This document shows, piece after piece, positions 26,617 through 33,382 of a stretch of DNA of 64,000 nucleotides. The notes under the pieces are model-generated. The model was not told the DNA's origin and searched no databases. It saw only the letters and a program-made list of their open reading frames with translations. Made by a program: the position numbers and the translations under genes. Numbering within the stretch: position 1 is the first letter of the stretch; each line of letters starts with the position of its first letter. The stretch comes from BJGV01 sp965205785 (GTDB taxonomy: Bacteria; Pseudomonadota; Gammaproteobacteria; Burkholderiales; Nitrosomonadaceae). The DNA lies in the NCBI GenBank assembly GCA_965205785.1, contig OZ242188.1:806001-870000 (forward strand). The letters are read 5' to 3'.

Positions 26617-26625
26617 TTAAGAGCT

Positions 26626-27084
26626 CTACTTCGCCCTGGGTCTGACAGCAAAAACATCACAATGAGCATGCTTAACAACAAATGATACAACGGCACCGAT
26701 TGTAAACCGGTTCCATCCTGTGAGCCCATGAGTTCCAAGGACTATCAGATCAGCATTACGTTCTTCAGCAACACGAATAATCTCATGGCCGGGATCACCT
26801 TCGGTATAAATAGCCTCAGCGTCTAAATCAAAGGAATCTGTTAGTTCTTTAAGTGATTTCTTTCTCTCTTGTCTGACCTGTGCCTGGTTTGTGGCCAACA
26901 AGTCAAAACCCTCTCCGGTATAAAAATTGTGTGTTGGAAAGAACCATTCATCTATGTCTAATACATGCAAAACCATGAGATCTGCTTTGTAAGCATGCGT
27001 CAGAAATAAAGCACGGTTACTGGTATCTTTAGAAGAATCTAAAAAATCCGTAGCCAGGATAATTTTTTTAATAGGTTCTTGCAT
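26626..27084 (-). CDS. Universal stress protein, UspA family
   Basis: This 152-residue protein has the Usp fold: KKIILATDFLDSS at the start, VLHVLD, then LIVLGTHGLTGWNRFTIGAVVSFVVKHAHCDVFAVRP. The G-2x-G-9x-G phosphate loop is present, but the following Ser/Thr of ATP-binding members is Ala, so nucleotide binding is uncertain. I chose ATG 27084 because GGAG lies 6 bases upstream; longer starts add an odd Cys/His-rich head. It lies just downstream of the CBS-domain gene on the same strand. Confidence 0.88.
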   Translation of the reverse strand: MQEPIKKIILATDFLDSSKDTSNRALFLTHAYKADLMVLHVLDIDEWFFPTHNFYTGEGFDLLATNQAQVRQERKKSLKELTDSFDLDAEAIYTEGDPGHEIIRVAEERNADLIVLGTHGLTGWNRFTIGAVVSFVVKHAHCDVFAVRPRAK

Positions 27085-27178
27085 GGCAGACTCCATATAG
27101 TGTTGTTCACATCTACAGGACAAGAACTAATAAACTGTTTACCTTAAATTATAAAACTTCTTTAATCTTTAAATTCAC

Positions 27179-27766
27179 TTAATGCGCAGCCAGCACTTCT
27201 TCAATTTCAGCAAAATTTCCAGCAATTTTCATTGAAGAAATTTTTGTACCAAGCTGTCTTTCAATTTGAGTAAATGAAAAAATCCCACATACTGAGAGCT
27301 TGCCCTTACTATTATTCTCGGTTACTAGGATATGTTGTCGCCCAGTGTCACGTAAACATGCCACAATTTGCCCGACCTTTGCATTCTGTACTTCTACAAA
27401 CGAAATAGATTCAAGTTGCTCGAGTTGAGTCATAATATCCGAAACAAGAATTTCATTATGTTTTATGTTTCGTTCTTGAATAAAACGCAGTGGTTTATCG
27501 CCCAGAATATCTGTTGCTGTAATTATACCTATAAGAAAATGCTCATGATTCAGTACAAGTAACGAACGTACTCCACACTGTATCATGTATGAATTTGCAA
27601 ATTCCATGGGTACATATGGCTCTATTACAACAGCATTGTTGTGTCGAAGGTCAGTCATAACCTCAAGAGCGGATGATTCAAGAGATACAGACTTGGATTG
27701 AGAAGGGTGAGAAACTAAAACCGTACCTGACAAATACTGTGCTGAAAGAGGCTGATAGTCTGACAT
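27179..27766 (-). CDS. CBS-domain pair protein
   Basis: The 195-residue protein has two CBS motifs. The first (about 15-85) ends LLVLNHEHFLIGIITATDIL; the second (about 105-180) ends ILVTENNSKGKLSVCGIFSFTQI. CBS pairs bind adenosine ligands such as AMP and ATP and regulate partners. GGAGG precedes the ATG by 7-8 bases. The UspA gene follows 94 bases downstream on the same strand, and Usp with CBS proteins often sense energy stress together. No enzymatic domain is fused. Confidence 0.85.
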   Translation of the reverse strand: MSDYQPLSAQYLSGTVLVSHPSQSKSVSLESSALEVMTDLRHNNAVVIEPYVPMEFANSYMIQCGVRSLLVLNHEHFLIGIITATDILGDKPLRFIQERNIKHNEILVSDIMTQLEQLESISFVEVQNAKVGQIVACLRDTGRQHILVTENNSKGKLSVCGIFSFTQIERQLGTKISSMKIAGNFAEIEEVLAAH

Positions 27767-27936
27767 AACAGAATCCTCCGTTGTAAATGGACGGAATGCA
27801 TATGATTATCAAATCTACTCCCATTACAAAGCAGGGTCAATAATATTTGAGCACTTTCCATCAAGCTTAGTAAGGGGTATGCTATTTTTGAATGGCTGAG
27901 ACACATACGCTGTATTGACAAAGAGGAGAAATTTAC

Positions 27937-28140
27937 ATGGAAGACATTATGTCAATCAAAGGCAGCAAAATAACGGATATTAAAGTAACTAAGGGGTCAA
28001 ATGAAAAGGAAGAATCTTTTGATAGCTTACAATTTACGCTGGATGACGGACGTAAAGTAGAGTTTTCTTCTACAGATGCTGAACAGGACTCAACCTCCTG
28101 TCATTGGCATATCCACAGTGTGAATTACACCATAAAATAA
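27937..28140 (+). CDS. Small unknown protein (67 residues)
   Basis: Translation starts at ATG 27937 with AGAGGAG about 9 bases upstream. The protein is acidic and likely all-beta, with a repeated K-x-T-D-I-K-V-T style and QFTLDDGRKVEFSS, and a CHWHIH cluster near the end that could bind a metal. No family is recognised. It is divergent from the CBS gene and shares a 170-base promoter gap with it. Confidence 0.55.
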   Translation: MEDIMSIKGSKITDIKVTKGSNEKEESFDSLQFTLDDGRKVEFSSTDAEQDSTSCHWHIHSVNYTIK

Positions 28141-28310
28141 AAATATAACTACTTAAGATACTGGCTATTAAGACTACATCCAGCACCTTATATATACTTC
28201 TCTCACTCAGATCATTGTTAGTATCTTCTGATTAATACGTATTCGATTAATTTAGCGTAATGTAGATAGCTTAAAATTTACTACTGAAAATGTAGTAGCT
28301 AATTAGAACA

Positions 28311-28850
28311 ATGGAACACACTAAAATACTGAAATTCTGGTTTGAAGAAATTGAGTCTTCTCGTTGGTGGGCAAAAGATGAAAAGTTTGACAGTCTTATA
28401 ATTGATCGATTTTCTACTATTCACTCTAAAGCAATTCGATGTGAGTTATTTGAATGGCGACAAACAGCTGATGGCAGGCTAGCTGAAATTATAATTTTAG
28501 ATCAATTTTCAAGAAATATGTTTAGAAACTCTGCATTGTCATTTGCTTATGATACTTTGTCTTTGTTACTTTCTCAAGAAGCAATTTTAGCAAGAGATGA
28601 CCGCAAACTTGAACTATTACAACGACATTTTTTCTACATGCCTTTTATACATAGCGAATCTTTTGAGATTCATAAGATAGCGATAAAGCTTATTGAAAAT
28701 AGTGGCATTCAGAAACTCTTAGAATATGAAATCAAGCATAGGAATATTATCGCAAGATTTGGTCGTTATCCTCATAGAAATAAAGTCCTAGGTAGAACAT
28801 CAACCGTAGAAGAGATTGAATTCTTGAAAACAACTGGTTCTAGTTTCTAA
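28311..28850 (+). CDS. DUF924 family protein
   Basis: The 179-residue helical protein shows the DUF924 pattern: ILKFWFEE and RWWAKDEKFD at the start, EIIILDQFSRNMFR in the first third, and RFGRYPHRNKVLGRTSTVEEIEFL at the end. Family members fold as TPR-like helices; function is unknown. The length is close to the family's usual 180 or so. It converges with the second 80-residue paralogue (16-base gap). It is among the few genes in this zone that belong to a widespread family. Confidence 0.85.
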   Translation: MEHTKILKFWFEEIESSRWWAKDEKFDSLIIDRFSTIHSKAIRCELFEWRQTADGRLAEIIILDQFSRNMFRNSALSFAYDTLSLLLSQEAILARDDRKLELLQRHFFYMPFIHSESFEIHKIAIKLIENSGIQKLLEYEIKHRNIIARFGRYPHRNKVLGRTSTVEEIEFLKTTGSSF

Positions 28851-28865
28851 ATTTAGCTGTATTAG

Positions 28866-29108
28866 TTATCCATACAGCTTATCTTGCAATTCTTCTAATT
28901 TTCTACCTTCATCAGTTGGGGTATGGAAGTCATCAAAACCATGTGTAGATAGACGAGCACTACACAAATCTCCAAGTTCTTCAGAAACTTCATTAGGAAT
29001 TGCTTTTTTCTTTTTGGATAGAAGGCTTTTTAATAATTCACGGTGACCTTCTGACAATGGCAGCACTGTCTCCATAAAACGAATATCTGAAAGATTAAGA
29101 GTAATCAT
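28866..29108 (-). CDS. 80-residue protein of unknown family, paralogue 2
   Basis: Same length and pattern as the gene at 23841-24083 (53 of 80 residues identical by my count), with the same LNLSDI opening and THGFDD block. Most differences are in charged surface-type residues, suggesting both copies are maintained. A boundary element end lies 73 bases upstream on this strand. Function unknown. Confidence 0.65.
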   Translation of the reverse strand: MITLNLSDIRFMETVLPLSEGHRELLKSLLSKKKKAIPNEVSEELGDLCSARLSTHGFDDFHTPTDEGRKLEELQDKLYG

Positions 29109-29180
29109 AATTTACACTCCTAGATAAATAACGTTCTGTATTTCATTTATATGAAATTAACAGAATTAATTAGATACAGT

Positions 29181-29216
29181 TTATATAACGGACTTTAATG
29201 CGGAATACTGAGGGTA
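29181..29216 (-). repeat. Boundary element end before paralogue 2
   Basis: On the minus strand: ACCCTCAGTATTCCGC then TAAAG and TCCGTTATATAA, matching the shared 3' block. The GTCTGC hairpin part is not recognisable here, so the copy may be partial. Confidence 0.5.
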
Positions 29217-29317
29217 TGATAAGGTTTTTTAAACCTCTGTTTTTATTTTAAATTCAACTATGGTTTGTTAACTGAAATAAATTAGTATGGTTTTTGTATC
29301 TTTGCTTGATGAATTAA

Positions 29318-29712
29318 TTACGATTTAATGCCCTTCATTATTTTTAAGAATGGGATTAAATGTTCCTGTTCTATTTCGAATGATCCACAAAGACTGTATT
29401 GATGAGTCTTTGCTCCACAGTTTTCATCTCCGATACAAAACTTAATAAAGACGTGACTAACACTTCCAGAGATTTCTATAAAACTATCGTATGTCCCATT
29501 GAGCCTAGGAGCTATGTCTCTGTCCGTTATGAAGTGATCTAACTCAGATGTAAATACATCTAAATTTTGGAAATGCATATCTAAGTTCTTAGCACTAAAA
29601 GCACCATGGCCAATATTTATCTTTACTTCTACAGAAATAGCTGTGTACGAGCCTTCTTTTACTTGCTCAGTTTCAAGCCAGGATTTTTTATCGATAGCAT
29701 ATATATCTTCAT
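29318..29712 (-). pseudogene. WapI-like immunity protein, frameshifted at an (AT)4 tract
   Basis: ATG 29712 has GGAGG ten bases upstream but soon runs out of frame. The good frame, entered after a short (AT)4 tract (29706-29699), reads WLETEQVKEGSYTAISVEVKI and then GHGAFSAKNLD, LDVFTSELD and DSFIEISG to the stop. This resembles WapI-type small immunity proteins. One AT unit fewer would join the ATG to this frame (MKIYAIDKKSWL). It may be phase-variable, a pseudogene or a sequencing error. An internal ATG at 29578 could make an 86-residue fragment. Confidence 0.5.
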
Positions 29713-29836
29713 ATTAAGTATGCCTCCGGTTTAAAGGACTATACCGTTCATAATTACAATCAACGGGAAATATTAGAGAAAAAAAGAATTTGATCAACAG
29801 TTTTGTATAAGAAGAAGCATTTAAATCTGGTTCAGA

Positions 29837-30130
29837 TTATGTGAAATCGTATAACTCTTCTTCTGTTAGTTTATTTGCCTGACCTTCACGGTTTATTTTA
29901 AATCCATCCGCATACATATTGCCAATACCAAGAATCCAATGACAGTATATTTGAATGACTATACGTAATTCCTTGTCATTTATCCTATCTCTCCTAATAG
30001 CTATTGTTCCTGAATTTCTTCCTCGGATAATTTTTTCTTCATGATATTTTTCTAATTTAGAAAGCTCATCAAATGTTTTTCTTTTCAGGCTAGAAAGGTA
30101 TTCTTCAGATAATATATTTATTTCTTTCAT
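29837..30130 (-). CDS. Small basic protein of unknown function (97 residues)
   Basis: The 97-residue protein is Lys/Glu-rich in its first half, then has IAIRRDRINDKELRIVIQIYCHWILGIG and an acidic end. No signal peptide or clear membrane segment. The start is ATG 30130, about 69 bases after a boundary element end on this strand. Length and position suit the small immunity or cassette genes around it. The family is not recognised. Confidence 0.55.
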   Translation of the reverse strand: MKEINILSEEYLSSLKRKTFDELSKLEKYHEEKIIRGRNSGTIAIRRDRINDKELRIVIQIYCHWILGIGNMYADGFKINREGQANKLTEEELYDFT

Positions 30131-30198
30131 AATTTATTTTCAAATCAACTAAATTAAATTTTTTTATTATTTTTTGTTAAATACTATTGAGTCTATAT

Positions 30199-30235
30199 TT
30201 ATATAACGGAATATTGTGTATTAGGTTTACCTAAA
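30199..30235 (-). repeat. Boundary element end before the 97-residue gene
   Basis: On the minus strand it reads ACCTAATACACAATATTCCG then TTATATAA. Only the last third of the element is clear. It is followed by the start of the next minus-strand gene 69 bases away. Confidence 0.45.
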
Positions 30236-30389
30236 ATTAGATATTGAGGAATTATGCTGGGGATTTTGCTTGTTTCTAATTGTTTATTTCGTATCAAGAA
30301 TAAATATTCTTTACGTAACAACTTTAAATATTCTCGATAGCATGGTTAGTTGCTGATGAAACAAGAAAACACTTTTCGGACAGCAGCCT

Positions 30390-30560
30390 ATAGGCCTCTT
30401 AAGAGGAAATTTTGTTGGGACTATTTGGGTGCCTCTCTCCAGAAGTATGCTCGGAGATTAGAAGTATATTTTCTTCTGGAGAGGTTCACCGGTTAACAAC
30501 ACCAGACTTCAAAGCTAGCGGCCTCTTTGGTTCAGGGAGGAAGATAAAGATGGGCCTTTA
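30390..30560. repeat. Structured repeat R2, copy 2
   Basis: The core at about 30475-30540 (CTGGAGAGGT-CACCGGTT-...-AGCGGCCTC) matches copy 1 at 24615-24690. Here CTCTCCAGAAG (30434-30444) pairs with CTTCTGGAGAG (30473-30483), and a perfect CCTCTTAAGAGG palindrome lies near 30396. No gene is visible in the 386 bases around it. Its role is unknown. Confidence 0.5.
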
Positions 30561-30614
30561 GATCCTATAAAGGATATCAAGGTCTTATTATAAGATTTAA
30601 TACGCGTTACTGTC

Positions 30615-30683
30615 AATGTAGAGTTTTTTTTGGATAGTCGCGAAAAAGGAATGTAGAGTTTTTTTGGATAGTCGCGAAAAAGG
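30615..30683. repeat. Tandem duplication of 35 and 34 bases
   Basis: Copy one (30615-30649) and copy two (30650-30683) are identical except that the T-run is eight in the first and seven in the second. Each reads AATGTAGAG-T(n)-GGATAGTCGCG-AAAAAGG. They precede a boundary-like element at 30725. Confidence 0.8.
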
Positions 30684-30724
30684 AAATATGGTGCGCCTAA
30701 CTACCAAGTGGTTAGATAAAGGAT

Positions 30725-30790
30725 CAACGCCTGCTTTTGGTACAAAGCCGATATTCCTGGGCATCAGTTTCACTCTATCTGTCACGGAAA
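30725..30790 (+). repeat. Boundary element (attC-like), degenerate 3' end
   Basis: CAACGCCTGCTTTTGGTAC then AAAGCCGATATTC is the same hairpin block as at 32369, but the end reads CTGTCACGG rather than CTGTTATAT. It lies about 97 bases before the next plus-strand gene. Confidence 0.5.
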
Positions 30791-30886
30791 TATTCTATAT
30801 ATATCCAATAGTGTGTGCTTTCTCACAGACAATTCTGTTGAAAGTGATTAACCTCCCTATACGTACTCTTTATATCGGAGGTAATT

Positions 30887-31081
30887 ATGAATGCAGACAA
30901 GTTATTCAGCATTATAATGCTTCTTATGTTTTTTCTTTTGATCTTTGTAATAATAATCAAAGTGAGCTTCAGTATGCTAGCTGAAGTGTTAAAAGCCTGG
31001 TTTATTCTCTTGCATGCAAAATATTCCAACTTAGTTAAAGTTAACCGGCTTATGTTCGGAGCTTCAAATGAACCTAACTAA
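30887..31081 (+). CDS. Small single-pass membrane protein
   Basis: The 64-residue product has one strong hydrophobic helix (FSIIMLLMFFLLIFVIIIKV, residues 7-26) after a short start and a basic tail. GGAGG lies 5 bases before the ATG, supporting translation. It overlaps the start of the next gene by 14 bases, so the two are likely co-expressed. No family is recognised. It sits inside the repeat-bounded accessory zone. Confidence 0.55.
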   Translation: MNADKLFSIIMLLMFFLLIFVIIIKVSFSMLAEVLKAWFILLHAKYSNLVKVNRLMFGASNEPN

Positions 31082-31289
31082 TATTGCTGAGCATAGAATT
31101 AAGTTGCTATTCAAGAAATCAGAAGGTATGGCAACTGAAAATGATTTAAAGCATATAGACCGGTTAGAGAACCTGATGCAAAAAACAAAAACAGATTCGT
31201 TAACATCGGAAGCGGATAAGAACTTCATGGAGTATGCTAAGCGGATGATTGCTGTGTTGGAGAGCAAGTCCGTACAACTGGCAAACTAA
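31068..31289 (+). CDS. Small helical protein (73 residues), cassette-like
   Basis: The 73-residue, Lys/Glu-rich helical protein starts inside the previous membrane-protein gene. Its stop codon TAA (31287-31289) is the first three bases of the boundary element that follows (TAACGTCT...). Such a stop-codon overlap is typical of integron cassettes. Family unknown. Together with the preceding membrane protein it may form a two-gene cassette. Confidence 0.55.
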   Translation: MNLTNIAEHRIKLLFKKSEGMATENDLKHIDRLENLMQKTKTDSLTSEADKNFMEYAKRMIAVLESKSVQLAN

Positions 31290-31364
31290 CGTCTATTTTT
31301 GACACAAAGCTGTCATTCAAAACTCTCTCTTCCTCAGTATTCCCCTAAGTTATTCGTTATATAA
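31287..31364 (+). repeat. Boundary element A (attC-like)
   Basis: It starts TAACGTCTATTTTTGAC, continues AAAGCTGTCATTC, then CTCTTCCTCAGTATTCCCC and ends TTCGTTATATAA. The 5' TAACG and 3' CGTTA are complementary. It overlaps the stop of the upstream gene and ends 33 bases before the next start codon. Confidence 0.65.
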
Positions 31365-31396
31365 ATGTGGAAAAACAATTAATTATTTTATTAAGA

Positions 31397-31801
31397 ATGA
31401 AACTTATCTGCTCATTACTCGTAATACTTATCAGCGTGCTAGCTTGTAGTGCTTATGCACATGCAGAATGGGAGTTTGTTAGTGGAAATAATAAATTTAA
31501 TTATTACTATGACCCTACCACTATTCATAAACCAAAAAATATAGTCAAAGTATGGACTTTATATGATCATTTTCAGCTGCTTACTTCGCACAATGTCAAA
31601 CCACATATGTCCATGATGGTACTAGGTGAGTTTGACTGCAATAAAGAAATACATAGAACACTTTATACGGCCACATACTCAGAAAAGATGGGAAAAGGAG
31701 AAATGATTGATAAAGATAGAAGCCATGAACATACTGGTAAGTGGCATTCTGTTCTTCCGGCAAGTCTTTTTAATAAATTAATGAATGTTGCATGTAAATA
31801 G
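31397..31801 (+). CDS. Secreted adhesin-E-like small protein, second copy
   Basis: The start is ATG 31397, giving a 134-residue precursor with signal MKLICSLLVILISVLACSAY. The mature part WEFVSGNNKFNYYYDPTTI and VKVWTLYDH parallels the protein at 20850-21239, and both have two late cysteines (FDCNKE and NVACK). Upstream GTG 31367 would extend it by ten residues without need. It lies between boundary elements A and B, so it may have arrived as a cassette. Role unknown. Confidence 0.62.
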   Translation: MKLICSLLVILISVLACSAYAHAEWEFVSGNNKFNYYYDPTTIHKPKNIVKVWTLYDHFQLLTSHNVKPHMSMMVLGEFDCNKEIHRTLYTATYSEKMGKGEMIDKDRSHEHTGKWHSVLPASLFNKLMNVACK

Positions 31802-31881
31802 AATAACTAAGTTATTTAGAATAGAAATAAAATAATATGGATAAGGCATCAATCTCAGTCTAAGACTCGGTTTCAATATAT

Positions 31882-31956
31882 GAATGTCCAGTTTTGGCAA
31901 AAAGCAGACATTAATCTATTTCCTCAATAATTCTTCTCATTAGTCCGTTATATAGG
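31882..31956 (+). repeat. Boundary element B (attC-like)
   Basis: TGAATGTCCAGTTTTGGC, AAAAGCAGACATT, then TTTCCTCAATAATTC and TAGTCCGTTATATAGG. It ends 34 bases before the next ATG and follows the adhesin-E-like gene by 80 bases. Confidence 0.6.
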
Positions 31957-31990
31957 TTTTAACGGATTGAAAGAGAGTTCCACCATAAAA

Positions 31991-32371
31991 ATGACAACAG
32001 TACTAATGAAAACACCCATCATTGTTGATGGACATGGCGATGTCTCAATATTTGAGTCAGTAGAGTATGCTGAACAATATTTAGAGCCTATATATGTAAA
32101 AAATGAAAAGTATGTTGTCTATAATGGTGAAGGACATCTCCTTCAATTGGAAATATCTCAAAAAGAGCTCCTACCTATATTTGGTAGAACAGAGCTTATT
32201 GAGACTGTAAAAATTAGCACATCAGAAAGTACTACTGATCATTCCGGAGAATTGCGAAAACTGTTAATTAATTTTTTCCAAGAAACTAATACTGCCCTCC
32301 AAAAGAATGATTTATTGTCTTTACGTGAATTAGTTGACGAAGCAGTAAGCGTATATGGATATTCCCGATAG
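31991..32371 (+). CDS. Unknown protein of 126 residues, cassette-like
   Basis: The start at ATG 31991 gives 126 residues; TTG 31967 is an alternative. The N-terminal part reads PIIVDGHGDVSIFESVEYAEQYLEPIYV, then YVVYNGEGHLLQLEI, a beta-rich pattern seen in small unannotated proteins, possibly immunity-type. The C-terminal half is helical. The stop TAG (32369-32371) is the start of boundary element C. I cannot name the family. Confidence 0.6.
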   Translation: MTTVLMKTPIIVDGHGDVSIFESVEYAEQYLEPIYVKNEKYVVYNGEGHLLQLEISQKELLPIFGRTELIETVKISTSESTTDHSGELRKLLINFFQETNTALQKNDLLSLRELVDEAVSVYGYSR

Positions 32372-32446
32372 CGTCTGCTTTTGGTATAAAGCTGGCATTC
32401 AAAAACTGTCTTTCCTCAGCACTCCATCCCAATAATCTGTTATATC
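32369..32446 (+). repeat. Boundary element C (attC-like)
   Basis: TAGCGTCTGCTTTTGGTATA, AAGCTGGCATTC, CTGTCTTTCCTCAGCAC and ATCTGTTATATC. The first three bases are the stop codon of the upstream gene. At the other end TTATAT includes the stop of the oppositely oriented next gene (32440). Confidence 0.65.
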
Positions 32447-32829
32447 TTTTCTTCTTCACAATCGATCTTCCAGGTAGTTGAATGTGACCATGCGCCTTCT
32501 TTTATTTGTTCTATAACTAGTCCTGGTTTGCTCCACTCACCAGATTTCTTGAAATTAGATGTTTTATAAATCATAAGCATATTTTGTGCATTAGTTAATT
32601 CGCCATGTATATTGCATGACTTACCGTTCGTACTACGAAACTGAAAGGCTACGCCGGCCTTAAGCCATTTATCATTACTATCATCCCGATACTCAGTAAC
32701 AATTTTTCGGCATTGTACGCCAGCCATACCACTATCGCAGGTTTCTGTATTGGTTGAAATACGTGCTTGTGATGTTATCGGAGCAGTCATCAATGGTATA
32801 AAAAAAATAATAAACAAAAATAGCTTCAT
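32440..32829 (-). CDS. Small secreted protein, unknown function
   Basis: The 129-residue precursor has a signal peptide (MKLFLFIIFFIPLMTAPITS). The mature part has four cysteines (ETCDSG, VQCRK, KSCNIHG, KIDCEE), likely two disulphides, and a beta-rich sequence. The stop codon at 32442-32440 overlaps the 3' end of boundary element C. It is the only gene between elements C and D and points against the element direction. No family is recognised. Confidence 0.6.
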   Translation of the reverse strand: MKLFLFIIFFIPLMTAPITSQARISTNTETCDSGMAGVQCRKIVTEYRDDSNDKWLKAGVAFQFRSTNGKSCNIHGELTNAQNMLMIYKTSNFKKSGEWSKPGLVIEQIKEGAWSHSTTWKIDCEEEKI

Positions 32830-32850
32830 TTTTATTTCCTTGAAAACTAA

Positions 32851-32937
32851 TTAAATAATAATTTCAGTCATTAATCTTTCAGATGTCCATCCGCCCAATC
32901 TAATGAAATATCCATCGGCAACCTCATGAATATACAC
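32851..32937 (-). pseudogene. Short coding remnant
   Basis: A frame of 28 codons ending at TAA 32851 reads VYIHEVADGYFIRLGGWTSE, which looks like the end of a real protein. The adjacent frame upstream (HQHMNG) could join it with a one- or two-base change. No start with a ribosome site is evident. The rest of the 325-base gap to 33155 shows no gene. Confidence 0.3.
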
Positions 32938-33154
32938 CGTTCATATGTTGGTGTCGCTCTATCTTTTTATGAATGATACACCGCAACTGTGCCGAAATTG
33001 TACCGGAAAACATATGTTATTAGAGAGAGAGTAGCAGGGGGGTATGCTCCCTTTGTACTATATTGCAACACAACATAATAAAATCTAGTAGAAATTCCCA
33101 ACTTCGACACTTACCTTTAATTTATTCCTTATAGGTAACTTAACAGTATGCTAT

Positions 33155-33212
33155 TGAATGTCTGCTTTGTGCCAAAAGCGGACACCCAAGTACTAAAATA
33201 ACGCTGTTATGC
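33155..33212 (+). repeat. Boundary element D (attC-like)
   Basis: GTCTGCTTTGTGCC and AAAAGCGGAC (33160-33183) form the best hairpin of the set; the end is AAATAACGCTGTTATGC. ATAAC and GTTAT are complementary around GCT. The middle CCTCAG block of elements A-C is absent, so it is shorter. Confidence 0.6.
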
Positions 33213-33310
33213 ACAAGAAATTGGCGGAATATAGAAGGTTCTATATCTATTTGTGTAGGGGGTTTGCAAACGAGATTGTAACTCTCATTATTCCTTACAT
33301 TAAAAATATG

Positions 33311-33365
33311 TTGACAAACGTAGTAAATATGAATATAGTTGTATCTACAATAGTTGTATATACAT
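33311..33365 (+). promoter_or_regulatory. marR promoter with overlapping operators
   Basis: TTGACA (33311-33316), a 17-base spacer and TATAGT (33334-33339) make a near-consensus sigma-70 promoter. TTGTATCTACAA (33339-33350) starts at the last base of the -10 box, and TTGTATATACAT (33354-33365) follows at once. Both are near-palindromic matches to the perfect site TTGTATATACAA found twice downstream. Binding of the MarR product here would block its own transcription. Confidence 0.75.
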
Positions 33366-33382
33366 CTACTAGGAATAAAATT

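Noticed and set aside
30615..30683. Possible CRISPR repeat
   Set aside because: The two units are directly adjacent with no spacer, and there are only two; no cas gene is present. It is a tandem duplication.
33209..33382. Long N-terminal extension of the MarR protein
   Set aside because: It would translate through the -35/-10 promoter and the operator pair; the ATG at 33383 has a ribosome site and the normal family start.
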